Assembly (NCBI RefSeq): GCF_963082655.1
Contig: NC_081553.1
Location: 36,281,509-36,345,508 of the forward strand
Source: Stomoxys calcitrans
Taxonomy: Eukaryota > Arthropoda > Insecta > Diptera > Muscidae
Length of the DNA stretch: 64,000 bases
Reading direction: 5' to 3'
The position numbers and the translations under genes were made by a program. Positions 19,491 through 33,900 of this stretch are shown here, in pieces (the first letter of the stretch is position 1; the number at the start of each line of letters is the position of its first letter). The notes beneath the pieces are model-generated. The model ran no database searches and was not told the origin of the DNA. It saw nothing but the letters and a program-made list of their open reading frames with translations.

Positions 19491-19873
19491 TCAATTTTAT
19501 TGTATTCACAATAGAGAATCTGCGGTTCGCCACACTTATTTGTGAAAAACATATCATGATAATCCTGACGATAAATGTTCTGCATAAACCTGCATTGCAT
19601 TTATCCAGAACTTCGTTGTCCTGAATAGATGTCATACAAATTTCATTGCACTACACTATAAAGTACTTACTGATAGTACTAAAATGAAACAGCTATACAT
19701 AACCATCGCCTACCGTCTTTATTGTGTTACAAAGTAGTGGCCAATAGACGTTCTACGCCCGGCTTTTGATGTACGTTACGCTTTCGTTTTGTCAAACCTA
19801 TTGAATTATAATTATATACTTGTCATCCGTCATTAAAATTCCTTGGGGGCCATCGGTAACATAAGTTAGTTAA

Positions 19874-20848
<975 letters not shown>

Positions 20849-20944
20849 TTTAACATAAAACGGTGAACGTTTTTAGTAAATTATATATGATTTAAATATT
20901 GATGTGTCAAGCCTATGATGTGTCAAACAATAAAATAAACTGAA

Positions 20945-20970
20945 TATCTGGCAACTCTAGTGCACACGTG
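20945..20970 (+). promoter_or_regulatory. RpI12 upstream motifs: GGCAACTCTA and E-box
   Basis: CTGGCAACTCTAG (about 20948-20960) is followed by CACGTG at 20965-20970, 56 bp before the RpI12 ATG. CACGTG is the Myc/Max E-box. GGCAACTCTA recurs about 120 bp upstream of Nse1 (near 23705). Confidence 0.45.
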
Positions 20971-21025
20971 CATTTATTTTATGTTTTTGTTTTCATCAGT
21001 TGTGGTTTGATTCTCAAAGAAAACG

Positions 21026-21513
21026 ATGGAAATGTTTACATCCACGCCGGGCTTTTGCCCATCTTGCGGCTCCATATTCCCGCCGCTGGATGCTAGTAAA
21101 AATGTTACCTGTTATAATTGCCAAAAATCTTATAAACCCGATGGTAATATGTAAGTTTACGTTTGCGTTGCAAGACTCGAACTAACCGAGTTCCAAAAAA
21201 TGTATTCCACAGTATTTGGGGATCAAATAGTGGAGTATACCATACATTTTAACAACTACGATCCTGAGAAATTGGTAAAAACAAAAGAGGAACAAGATAC
21301 ATCACCTGAAGGTCCTATTGTGGAACGTAAATGTTCGAAATGTGGCCATGATAAAATGTCTTATGCCACCCTCCAATTACGCTCTGCCGATGAAGGTCAA
21401 ACTGTGTTTTTTACATGTCTCAAGTGCAAGTATGTATAAGGCGTACGTTGTATGTTGCGATATTTTTAATGCATTGTTTTTTTTTCAGGTTCAAAGAGTC
21501 GGAAAATTCTTAG
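21026..21513 (+). CDS. RpI12: RNA polymerase I subunit A12.2 (POLR1H)
   Basis: Three exons, 21026-21143, 21213-21429 and 21489-21513, join in frame to 119 residues. The N-terminal zinc ribbon is CPSCGSIFP...CYNC. The C-terminal TFIIS-like ribbon is CSKCGHDKMSYATLQLRSAD then EGQTVFFTCLKCKFKESENS. The RSADEGQT hairpin with adjacent Asp-Glu is the hallmark of A12.2, which enters the Pol I active site to drive RNA cleavage. The first donor must be GATG|GTAATA, because the nearby stronger-looking GTAAGT would break the frame. The short size fits the family (about 120). It probably sits in tandem with Noa36 under its own promoter, given the upstream E-box. Confidence 0.93.
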
Positions 21514-21639
21514 GTTTATTCTAAGTTTACAAAATAAACTGGTATTCATACTTACACCAAACGTGCTATCTCAACAAGACTTCTATTCTGCAAACAAATG
21601 TTTTTGATGGGCCGCTTTTACGCAATGTTTTATTCCTCG

Positions 21640-22000
21640 GAAATTGTTATTTAAGAATAATTTTTATTTGTTTCTCTTTCGAGACGAGCTCAATGATCGG
21701 AGATGCAAATGGAAAAGAAAAGCCAAAGATAGTAACACAAGACTTTTCAACCATATTAGGTGTGATGGCTTCAAGGGCCGTGCGTTGGCATGTTGTATTT
21801 GAATCGTATTTATAGGGAAAACGCATATATAATACAATTACCACATTAACCCCGCTCGACAACACTGTCTATTAGCTGTACTTTTCCCAATGCATGTATT
21901 TTTGTGTAATGACAGACATGCTGTCTGTGGCAAATTACAGTTCTTCCGTACTACACATGATTTTGTGCATCTGTTGGAAGTTGTATTGTCAGCCAACGTT
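21640..22000. repeat. Family E repeat, copy 1
   Basis: Shares long blocks with 39080-39550 and 41100-41690, such as CAATGCATGTATTTTTGTGT and 'ACCACATTAACCCCGCTCGA'. Copies 2 and 3 contain a tRNA-like T-arm; that part is not obvious here. Confidence 0.55.
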
Positions 22001-22304
22001 TCGCCGACATTTTTTTATATGGAGTTTGACAGCATTCTGCTTGAAAAGCTGAACATGATACTCAGCTATAGAGGGAGCTTCCAGCACTTCCCTTGGAGGT
22101 GGCCCCTACGGACCATAGAGGTCCACGGGCCTTTGCCCAAAAAAAAAACTTCTGATTCGTGTTCTTGGGATCAACCCACAACTACAGATCAAATTTCAGC
22201 GAAATCAGAGGTGTGCCCTAAAATGTGCAGTCAATGGCATTCAATTCTTCTCATTTGGACAATATGGCCATATGGGTTTTAATTTTTTATCATTTGAATT
22301 GGGT

Positions 22305-23474
22305 TAGCTTGAAAAGAGGGTGCAGATATTAATCCGCCCCATGCCACTATGGACATACACCTAAGCCAGTAATCGGCTTGTCGTGCGCTCTAAAAACTAT
22401 AAAGTAATCTCTAAAAAGAAAATTTTAAGTGAGGAATTCCGTGCTGCTTACAAAATCCTTATTTGTTTTCAGTACCACCATGTCTGGTATTGTGTACCGG
22501 TACCTGTTAGATACGAAAGCCGGGCACTGACATTGGAAATGCTCCAACGTCTCATAATCTTCCCCGCATGCCCTAAACATGCTAACACTTGCCGCACCGC
22601 TTTTACATAAGTGAACTCAAAGTCCTATGTGTCCCGTTATGATACCAATAGCTATACTGACCTCTTTCTTACTTCCTTCCAGTAATAGCCTCGTTTTCTC
22701 ACGATCTGGGTCCCCACATAGGATTTTAGCCGTTCTACCGATCGTTTCGCTGTTCCACAATGTTGCATGCGCATTCGTCGCCCAGTCTTATGGCCTTCAC
22801 CACCAAGTCGTCTGCCCTTTCATTCCCCCTTACTCTGTCATGGCCCGGCACGCAAACGATACGGATTTTAACATCCTCAGAGAAGGCGTTAATCTCCTTA
22901 CACTGCAAGACTGTTCGTGACCTTACCGTCCTGGATGTTATTGCCCTTATTGCAATTTTACTGTCCGATAAAATGTTCACACTTGACGTCCTCGCGTTAA
23001 CACCACCTCACGCATTCCGTGAATACCCGTATCTCCGCCTGCAGGATCGTATTATGGTTAGGCAGTCTAAAACAGATCTCAGTCCCTGGGTTCTCAATGT
23101 AGACCCCCAAGCCCACTCCGCCCTCTAGCTTTGATCCATCCGTGTAACATGATCTTCCAGATGGCAATACTAGGGTTCCGTCAATCCACGACTGTGCCAA
23201 TAGCGGCAGTGCCGTGCGCTCGACTTCAAGGTTCATCTCAGGTATCCGATCGGAAACCTCTTCCCTTCCTTCCAGATTTCCTATCATCGCCTTGATTATA
23301 TTGCGATGGTATGAGCTGCTCCCATCCTCAATTCATTCTCCCATCGCCTTAAGTCTCATAGTCGCATTGGCTGCCTCACACTTAATCTGTATGTCAATGG
23401 GTCGGATATCTAGAATAGTCTCCAGTGCTCCTTTTCTCCATAGCTTAACTTTTTTTGTTTTTCTTCATTTTTAA
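22305..23474 (-). pseudogene. Non-LTR element (LINE-beta), RNase H and 3' end
   Basis: On the minus strand, two frames (23287-22997 and 22980-22735) give an RNase H domain: SCYTDGSKLEGGVGLGVYI, LQAEIRVFTECVRW, then NILSDSKIAIRAI and GNERADDLV, the usual D-E-D-D order. A few bases between them shift the frame. Further on (about 22610-22430) comes a zinc-knuckle tail CRACGEDYETLEHFQCHC and a stop, then a 3' UTR ending near 22305 in a GGTTAG-type border. This is the C-terminal part of an R1/I-type LINE. A second copy of the 3' end is at 36876-37145. Confidence 0.82.
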
Positions 23475-23832
23475 CTACTGAAAGGTAATAAGTTGACATG
23501 CCCCAACTGCCTCCAATACTGGAAAAATCTTTAATTATTTTTTTTCACAATTGGTTTTCAATTTTACAAAGCATTTCTGTTGTAAAATATACTGTTAAAC
23601 ATTTATGCGCTTACCATATGAAAAACGCGTTGGCATTAGGTGGGTCCACCATGTTTATCATTTTCATATGGTAACTGTGACGGAATTTCAACTTGTCAGG
23701 TATGGCAACTCTAAACGTATGTTTTTATTTTGCTTTCCCGGTCATTTACAGTTTTGTTTACCCTTGCAATAAAATAAATAAATAAATACCTAATAAATCG
23801 ATACAATAAAAGCAAAAATATAATAGATAACT

Positions 23833-24684
23833 ATGGATAAAGTTAAGAAACAATTGCTCCAAGCGGCCATTAATCATGGTTCCATTAGAAAGGATGTGCT
23901 TCGCGAATTATTAGCAAATTTATGCGATGCATGTATGATATTAGAAAAAAAAACCGATATTAAATTCTTGTTGATAAAATTTCTTTTCCGATTGTAGACG
24001 ATGTGCGTGAACCAGAAAGTGCCACTGCATTAAATAGTTTTATCGCGGAAATCGATGCAAGCATACGTACTTACGATCAAACTTTGCAAATAATAAAACA
24101 TCCTCTAAATGGAGAGGAATATTTAGTATTCGCTTTGTTAATTGTTAATCAGGCATGCAAATTCCAACCCCAATATACAGATACTGAACGAAATTATTTC
24201 TATAAGCTATTGGAAACTTTGGTGAGCAGCGATGATTATGGCATCGAATGGATGGATATCTACAGAGTTGCTAATCTTATACCGGCCAATGTTCAACGAC
24301 CATTGTCCAAGCAACGTATTCAAGATTTGGAAACAATTTGGATGTCTCAAGGTTATTTTCTGGAAAAGGATGAAAAAATATATTTGGGACCTCGGTCAAT
24401 GCTAGAGTATGGAAATTATTTGAAAAAGAATTTTCCAGAATACATTAAAGATTGCATTTTATGTAACAAAATAGTGTATTGGGTATGTTGGAATATTTGC
24501 AAAATGCCGTATAGCTGCAGTTATTAAATAAGATATTAATTTTTTGCAGGATGTCAAATGCTCAGAGTGCGATGTAAAACTGCATCGGCAATGTATAAGA
24601 AAGTATTTGACAAAGAAATCTACATGCCCTGGATGTAAAAGAACTTGGAATACCCGTTTAAGTCTATCACAGCCACCGAATTAA
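23833..24684 (+). CDS. Nse1: Nse1, RING-like subunit of SMC5/6 complex
   Basis: Three exons, 23833-23932, 23998-24482 and 24550-24684, give 239 residues. The protein starts MDKVKKQLLQAAINHGSIRK. The middle has tandem winged-helix text: DASIRTYDQTLQIIKHPLNG, EEYLVFALLIVNQACKFQPQ and TERNYFYKLLETLV. The third exon supplies most of a variant RING: CILCNKIVYW, then DVKCSECDVKLHRQCIRKYL and CPGCKRTW. This order matches NSMCE1/Nse1, which pairs with Nse3 and Nse4 in the SMC5/6 genome-stability complex and supports ubiquitin ligation. Length fits the family (about 230-270). Introns are 65-67 bp. It converges with Cdk20, stop to stop 296 bp; that gap is AT-rich with no gene seen. Confidence 0.92.
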
Positions 24685-24980
24685 GTGTTTTATCTTATTC
24701 CTTATAAAAAATCCTTATTGGCAGATTTGCTGAAATTTTGCAATGCGCATACATTCAAGCATTAAAGAATGAAATTAATATTATTTTTATCTAATTTCTA
24801 ATTTATTTCATAAGCTCTACTTTTATAAAAACATGAAAAAAATTAAATTTAAAAACAGAAATTGTTAACATTTGTATCAATATTCCATTTTAATACTTAA
24901 ACTTTTAAATTTAAATATAAATTAGATATTAGCTTAATATTATGTTCGCATATAATCCTTTGTTTGTAGAAAGCTTGTAT
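24685..24980. other. Convergent intergenic gap, Nse1 / Cdk20
   Basis: AT-rich spacer between two stop codons. It must contain both 3' UTRs. No repeat or open frame recognised. Confidence 0.5.
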
Positions 24981-27900
24981 TTATCTCTGAAAGTACTCAT
25001 GCTTTATTGCCTGAAATTAGAGAAGGCTTGTAGTTAAATATTCGAATTTCGCATTATTGAAATAGAAAATTGGTGAATATTTGTTCCTTCTTCCATAAAA
25101 TTTACAAATACCTTACAACTGTACATAATATGGTAGAAAGCAACACCAAATTTACGATGTAACACGTCATGAAAGCTAGAGAGACCCAACAGATAGTATC
25201 GGTGTACTCCGTTTGACCCACCCTGCTTTTCTCTCCTACTTGCAGGGAATTGCGTTGGCATTGAAAATTAAAAAACCGAAGTGGAGGAAGGAGGAAATAA
25301 TTAATCAACCCTATTCTGAATAACAATTCCCTGCGAGTTTATTCCCTACTCCCTTTTCCCCTATTCTGAATAACAATTTACTGGGAGTTTTTTCCCTAAT
25401 CCCTTTTCGCTTATTCTAAACAAACTTCGAAAAAGGGAAATATCTCCTAGGGAAAAAAGTAGCTATTCTGAATCGATATAAAACAGAGAATGAGGCGATA
25501 AAACAAAAAAAAAAATCCCTCAAACAAATGAAAGGGAGTTAGGATAACAAATTGTGAATTTTATGTTTTATGGAAAGCATTTTTTGTATGGAAAGCTTTT
25601 TTCACTTTTTCATCAAAAACAAGTACAAATTTTGTTAGGTTCTCCCGGTTTAAATATGTCATGTACCCACCATAGAACATTTTCTCAAGTTTTTCGATTT
25701 TATTGGCATTCCGTTCCGAGTCGGATACTTAAAGGAGGTCCCTTATCATTGAGCTTAAAATAGAATCGGGCGGCACTTAATGAAGTACAAGAAGTCTTCT
25801 GCCTATTCCTTAATGGAATGTTCGTGGGCAATTATTCAAAGATACTTGGCGCCTCATTTGGCAGCATTTATTCCACAGGAGTAAGAATAGATCCATAAGT
25901 CGCTTTTCGGCAGCACTATGTCCAGCAGCCTTCCCAACCACCTAGAAAAGCGGGTGCCGCCCAGAAATGTCGTTTAGATCTTCAAGTTCTAGTTCCATAA
26001 AAGTATGCCTTTAGATAAAACGGCGTATTAGGCAGACCACCATAGCATTTATGACGACGAAGAAGAAGCAAACCTCTATACTACGATTAAGCCACCTTAA
26101 CTCCTTTTGGCAAGGGAAAACTCCAACATGCAGGATGTGTGCCCTGCATGCAACCAGGGGCAACACGCCACAATTAATCTGTCTACCAGATCACTCTGGA
26201 AGCATCTAATTTAGCCAACGATTGTTGGATGAAGACGGAATGTTGCTATCACAACAGAAATATGGTTGCATTACAAAAGCAACAGTAAACATGTTTGTAA
26301 ACTTTTTTAGCAACCTTTATAACTTATTTTTGCTTATTTTTCCATTTTATGTTCTTTTTCCTTTTTTAGAGAATTCGAAATTCCCTCTCTCCATTCAATC
26401 AGAATAGGAGGATTTTATTCGAGGGAGAAATTAATTCCCTAGGAGTTTTCAGAATTGGGCTGAATGTTTATCGTTATTCGCTTTAAAATTTCTGGGCATA
26501 AAAGTTGGTGGATATACAATAGCCGGAAGTCGACTCCTCATGCGAAAAGTTCGGACAAAAAATTTATTGTCCCGAAAATGAAAGGTCGGTTCAATTGGTT
26601 TATCGATAACATACATATGTGAAAGACTTGTTTACCTGGTGGACAACCTAACATCATTGAAACACAACGCTTCCCACTTTTTGATGATGCCCTAGGAAAG
26701 CAAGGGAGTTGGATACCCTTACAGTCTACAATCAACACTCTCCTTTCAAGGGTAACTTTGAAGCTCCAGCCCATATGTGAGAGTTATACTCCATCCTAGC
26801 TATTATATATAAGGAAAAAGAGGAAGCAACAACAACTTCAGAAAATCCAAACTATAGAATGCTTCATTCGGCACTTCGAATACATATTTTGACCAACGGA
26901 CATCACACGGTATCTTCATGCCCAGAACATGCTGTTGGTGCTGGTAATGACTTCGTTTGATTTATATCACGTTTTCTCAAAGTCGCGCTATGAGAGTTCG
27001 TGTTGATGGATTCACATCCGATGAATATAAATTGACCACAGGTGTGCCACAGAATGTAATTTGTTCTTTTCTCTTTCTTATTTTCATAGACAATGCATTA
27101 AATCGGACTTCGAATACAACCTATTCATTTGCGGGTTTCTTGTCTTACAAACGATTTGCTGTACCACTGGGAAAAAACCCTCCAGTAGAAATTTGCAAGC
27201 TCTCAATTACTAAACTCTCAAAATTTTGCTTGCTTACACGCGCTCGTCCGCTGTTTTCTGCTGGCAAATGGAGTACGCGAACGACTACCAGTAACAAACA
27301 AATTTGCACAAATTTGCACAAATTTTTGAGTATGCATAATATTATAAGGTGTAGAATGTGGATTGCTATCTTAATCCGGATCGCCCTGGTGTTGCCAACA
27401 CAAAAGTTTTGATCTTGTCATCAAGCCGATCGACGTTTTCCCAACACATTCAATCAAATTTGTGTGAGTGTGTGTATACGTGTGCGTACATGAGCAGAGA
27501 ATATGCGATATAGAAGATAACAACAAAGAAAATGTAAACAAAAATCTTGCTTCTTAATACCGTCAAATTTGGCCGGCTGTTAACAGATGTTCGCGTGAGA
27601 CCACCTTTTTAAATCCGCATTGGTGAGACAGGTGAGAAGTGTGTCTTTCAAACATGTGGTAGTTTGTCATTTTTGAGAGTCATGCAAGATCGGTAAAATT
27701 TAAATTTACAAAAACAATGAGAAAATTGGCCCAATATGTGTGGCATTTGACCTGACAAATCAACACCTTTGTACAAATTTAAATACTTCTCTACCGTGGG
27801 TGCTGGTAGCAAACGCATATTACACCAAGTTATAAGGGTCAACGTTCAAGTCACAAAACTTAACACAAGCCAAAGCCGGAAAATAACTCCCTTACAACGT

Positions 27901-30900
27901 GACTATTAGAAAGAAAAAAAAGAGACGCATGGAGGCCACCGTAGTGCAGAGGTTAGCATGTACGCCTCTAACGCTGAACATCTGGGTTCGAATCATTGAT
28001 ATGTGAGAAGTTTGCCCCCGTTCCTTAGTGGAATGTTCATTGGCAAAATTTGCATTTGCAAAGGAGAGACGCTTAAAATCGAATTGCTTGGGGAAATATA
28101 TTTAGCTCGTACATGGAATCATAGATTCTATCTTTGGTGATTTTAGAAAGTACTTACCTCTTCGGCAGTCAATCGGTTCTTAGGGTTATATATAACAAGA
28201 TTGGCAACTAAATTTATTTCTGTGGCATAGGTACAGCTTGGAAAGAGATTATCCCAATTGATACCAACGGCATTAGGAAATCTGTTCAAATGTAAGGAAT
28301 AAGAGTTCATGCATTTGTGTGCCACTCATGTGAATACATGGGATACCAGGTTTATGTCATCCCTATATTTTTTTATACAGTAACTCCAAGCGAAACTCTT
28401 ACAGCTATAGATCAATTGTAATTTCCCTTATATCTTACAAAAATTAATATTTTCAAAAAATGTTTTATACATTATACATTAGTACACTAGGTAATTGAGA
28501 AAATCAGAGAAACGTAACATTTTACTTTACAATTAATATAAACAAGTAAAAAGGCCGAACTTTGGATAACCACCACCTCGGGTATATATGTAAACCCCCT
28601 TTCATCACAATCCGGTGAAAATTGGATAACTTATGTACCCAAATTTGGCGCGGACATTGAGTGGTCCAATAAATATAAGACACATATAGACCGGCATATC
28701 GGTCTATATGTCATATATATTGGTCTATATGACATATAGACCGATATGCCGGTTAATGGTCTGAAGCTCATAAAATCCTTATTTATTACCCGATTTTGTT
28801 TGAATTTAAATACAGTCCCATCTTTAACATATTTGTGTCGGATAGCGGGTAGCCTAAAACTTCTCACTGTTTCAAATTTCAGCGAAATGGGAAAAAAAAT
28901 AAAGCTTTTATGGGCTTCAGACCCTTAATCGGGAGATCGGTCTATATGGCAGCTATATCCAAATATAGTCCGATCTGAACCATATTTAGATCAGTTATCG
29001 GGAGTCTTAAATTAACCCATTGTTTCAACTTCAGCAAAATCGGGTAATAAATAAAGCTTTTATGGGCTTCAGATCCTTTATTGGCAGATCGGTCAATATG
29101 ACAGCTATAACTAAATATAGTCCGATCTGAACCATATTTGGGACGGATGTCAAGAGATCTAAAATTACCCACTGTTTTAAATTTCAGTGAAATCGAGTAA
29201 TAAATAGAGTTTTTATGGGCTTCAGGCCCCTTATTGGTAGATCGGTCTCTAATACAGCTATATCCAAATATGGTCCGATTTGGCCCTTTCAAGAACTTAA
29301 CCAGCGTGTATCAAAAAGACATATCTGTGCCAAATTTCAGCTCAATATCTCGATTTTTGAAGGCTCTAGAGTGATTACAACAGACAAACGGACAGACACG
29401 GACATCGTGTAATCGTCTAAGAATTTTACGACAACCCAAAATATATATACTTTGTAGGGTCGGAAATTGATATTTCGATGTGTTGCAAACGAAATGACTA
29501 GATGAATATACCCCCTATCCTAGGGTGGTGGGTATAAAAAGTAAAGGGTTGTTTTGGTGGCGAATTTGATCATAATTTTATATTGAGTATGAGTTTTGCT
29601 TGGAGCTACTGTACATATAAATATTTACCTTATCTTATTATAATCTGGCATAGAGGTCAATTCCGGCCACTCGTTTAAACGTGGTGTTCCCAAAGTGCGT
29701 ATAACCAAAGCCAATTGCTCTATGTCGGTTGTACCCTAGAAAAGTAAGTGTAAGAAATAATTCTAAGCTTTAATTGCAAATAGAAGCTATTCAAATGGAC
29801 TAAAAAATTGATCACATATGTAAAGTTGTTATTGTTACAACTGGCAACACTTATAAAAAAGTTGCTGAAAAAACGTTTGACTTCTTGGCTTATGGATTTA
29901 AATATATTCAACATAATTACCGCAAACAATGGAACACCCCTTAGCATTTCCGCCACAACACAGCCGGATGCCCACATATCAACAGGAGGACCATACTTTT
30001 GACTACCCCACAGTATTTCGGGTGCTCGATACCAACGAGTTGATACTTGCGGCGAATACAAACGATTTTCTTCATCGGGAAAATGTAGACGGGCCAAACC
30101 AAAATCTGCTATCTTAAGAATTTCAGTTTCACTTATCAAAAGATTTGCTGGTTTTATGTCCTGAAATAAGATATGAGGGAAATTTTGTTTTTGAAAGAAA
30201 TAATGAGTGGAAATTTTTTTTAAAAATTTACAAAAATACACAATTGATTATAAAAAAAGGGGCATTATAAAAAAGGCATTTTGGAAGTTGATATCAGTAG
30301 ATAACCTAAAAATGGATTGTATTGGGTTGCCCAAAAAGTAATTGCGGATTTTTCATATAGTCGGCGTTGACAAATTTTTTCACAGCTTGTGACTCTGTAA
30401 TTGCATTCTTTCTTCTGTCAGTTATCAGCTGTTACTTTTAGCTTGCTTTAGAAAAAAAAGTGTAAAAAAGTATATTTGATTAAAGTTCATTCTAAGTTTT
30501 ATTAAAAATGCATTTACTTTATTTTAAAAAATCCGCAATTACTTTTTGGGCAAACCAATAGTAAGAACAAACATTCTGTAGTGTTAGCCATAAAATTTTA
30601 CTATAGGTTCCTGAATACATGAATACCAAAAATAATTGAAAGTTGAAAACACATTTTACGGTTAAAGGCTGGTACTACGTTTGCTCTAAGCGAAATTTTT
30701 TCGTGATTACTTTTTTAAGATAATAGACTTTGAAGCAAAAAAAAAAACTTGCTGATTTCATTAAGTAGGGCATTCCCCCATAACTAATGGAACAATTTTA
30801 ATAAAAGTATTATGATATCATTAAAATTTTTGTACTGTTTCAAAAAAGTAATCGCGAAAAACATGTGTTTTCAACTGTGAAAAGCGAATAAAGTACCAGC

Positions 30901-33900
30901 CCAGGATGCAGTTATAAGGTGAGGTCATGTGAACAGCTGAGTACAATTTTTTATACCCTCCACCATAGGATGGGGGTATACTAATTTCGTCATTCTGTTT
31001 GTAACACCTTGAAATATGTGTCTAAACCCCGTAAAGTCATGTCATGTCATTTTAATTCGATCTAGCCATGTCCGTCCGTCGAAAGCACGCTAACTTTCGA
31101 AGGAGTTAAGCTAGCCGCTTGAAATTATGCACAAATACTTTTTATTAGTGTAGGTTGGTTGGGATCGTAAATGGGCCAAATCGGTTCATGTTTTGATATA
31201 GCTGCCATATAAACCGATCTTGGGTCTTGACTTCTTGAGCCTCTAGAGGGCGCAATGGGGAACCTCCCCCTCACCCCAATTTTATTTTGGGATACACATC
31301 ATCTCAAAACCCATCCGAACGAACATGTTTACCGACTGGGACAATATGGGTATCAAATGAAAGGTATTTAAGAGAAGATTACGAACTTAGTATAAAAATG
31401 TTACCCTTAGTGTCGGGGAGTCTCCCACCCCCAAAATCAGCACCCAACAGGACACTTACCGCTTTAGGCAACATGGGCATCAAATGAAAGGTATATAAAA
31501 GTAGAGTACAAATCTGACACAAAAATTTATTCCTTGGTGTCTGAGGGGAGAGGCCCCCAAAAACCCCTCAACAGGACATATTTACCGATTGGGACAATAT
31601 GGGTATCAAATGGAAGGTGTTTGGAAGTTGAGTACACATGGGTCTCTCCAATCTTAATGTCCAACGTCACAAAATAGGTATCAAATGAAAGGTCTTTGAG
31701 TGTTGATCACGAATCTGATATACATATTTGTATATCATATATGCTTCAATAAGACGTGTAGTTCGAGCGGGATAAGATGGGAATTTAACAAAAGGTCTGT
31801 GACATTGTAAATTTTGTCCATGACGATTCCACTAAGGAACAGGGGCAAACTTCACATGCCAATGAGTGCAGTCGGATTCAAGTTAAAGCTCAATGATAAG
31901 GGGCCTCCTTTTCATAGCCGAGTCCGAAAGGCGTGCTGCAGTGGGACACCTCTTTGGAGAGAAGTTTTACATGGCATAGTACCTCACAAATGTTGCCAGC
32001 ATTAGGAGTGGAAAACCACCGCTGAATATTTTTTCTGATGGTCTCGCCAGGATTCGAACATAGGCGAACATACTAACCTTTGCGCTACGGTGGCCTCCAA
32101 TATTGTATTCAAATGAAAGGACATGTCAGAGGGCAATCGCCCTCCCATCCTACCGAGAAAAAAGGAATTAAAAATAACAAATTAAGGCCGATTGGGATAG
32201 AATAGGACATCTGAACGTGACCCGTGGCCCTCAATATCTGGATCGCCACCTTCAAAATGCTTGACATTATGAGGCTCAAACACTGAAATTATTGGAGCAC
32301 GAGGCTAATATTATTTCAGGGTCCGCGCACTAAGCGCCTCCAAACCGACCACTTTTGCCTAGTATGGCAATAAACTGCTCAAATAATAGGTATTTTAAAG
32401 TAGAAAATGAATTTGATATCCAATTTTGAGAGAGTGGTCTTATAATATAAGTCTCTGTTGAGTATGAGCTTCAGACCCTTAGCCGGCATATCGGTCTATA
32501 TGAGAGCTATATGGGCATTAGTGAAATCAGTGAAATTGGATAAAAAGTAATGATTTTATGGGCTTCAGACCCTTTATTTGGAGATCAGTCTATATGGCAG
32601 CTATATCTAAATATAGCCCGATCCAAACCATACATGGGGCGGATGTCGGGAAACCTAAAACAAATTTCAGCGAAATCGGGTAGTAAATAGGGCTTTTATG
32701 GGCTTCAGACCCTTTATCGGAAGATCGGTCTATATGGCAGCTATATCTAAATATAGTCCGATCTGAACCGTATTTGGGTCAGATGTTGGTATGCCTAAAG
32801 CTACTCACTGTTTTAAATTTCAGTGAAATCGGTTACAAAATAAAACTTTTATGGGCTTCAGACTCTTTATCGAGAGATCGGTCTATATGGTAGCTATATT
32901 GAAATATAGTCCAATCTGAACCAAAGGTCAGACGACGGGAGGCTTAAAATAACCCACTGTTTCAAATTTCAGCGAAATTGAGCAATAAATAAAGCTTTTA
33001 TGGGCTTCAGACCCTTTATCGCCAGATCGGTCTATATGGCAGCTATATCTACATATAGTCCGACCTGAACCATATTTGGGTCAGATGACGGGAGGCCTAA
33101 AAAAGGCCTAAAATAAAGTTTTTATAGGCATTAGACCCTTTATCGGAAAATCAGTCCATATAGCAGCTATATCCAAATATGGTCCGATTTGGCCCGTTCA
33201 AGAACTTAACCAACGTGTATCAAAAAGAAGTATCTGTGCCAAATTTCAGCTCAATATCTAAATTTTTGAAGCCTGTAGAGTGATTACAACAGACGGACGG
33301 ACAGACACACGGACATCGTTAAATCGTCTTAGAATTTTACGACGATCCGGAAATTGTGGGGTCGGAAATTGATATTTCGATGTGTAGCAAACGGAATGTC
33401 TAAATGAACATACCCCCTCAAACAAAGCCCGCCAAATGGAAATTTATTAGGCTTAAATGAAATATATTTGCGACTAGAGCACGAATCTGATACATGGAGG
33501 TTTTCCTCACCCCCAAAAACACCACCATAATGGACATATTTACCGACTTTTTTCCTGACCGTGCCAGTATGGGGCTTAGATAAAATATGAGATTGAAGGA
33601 CGGCGCAGCGAAGCGGGCCCTGTTCAGCTAGTTATCTATAAATTAATCAAAATGTATTTACACATGAATTCATACCATACCCTATGTATAATGCCCAGTT
33701 TATGTAGATATTCAATTCCTTTAAGCATCATTAAGGCGAACTTCCGAACTTGTTGTCTACTCAATGGATTGGCATCGTTTTTCAATTTGCCATAGAGAGT
33801 TTCGGGCATATACTCCAAGACCAAAGACAAACCAATGAGATCGGGAAACAAATCAACGATGTCAATAATCTTTAAAAAGAGAATATACATAGATATTCAT

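Larger units (their letters stand above)
31258..33632. repeat. Family G tandem repeat, with nested A and SINE
   Basis: Modules containing ATGGGTATCAAATGAAAGGT recur about every 120 bp (31340, 31470, 31600, 31680). The right border near 33600-33632 is GGCGCAGCGAAGCGGGCCC. This is the inverse of the unit array at 41080-43660. A family D SINE (31815-32100) and a family A array (32465-33413) sit inside. Confidence 0.65.

Noticed and set aside
28143..28158. Cdk20 ending by read-through into intron 5 (EEVSTF-stop)
   Set aside because: A GTAAGT donor is present and a phase-matched terminal exon was found at 25010-24981.
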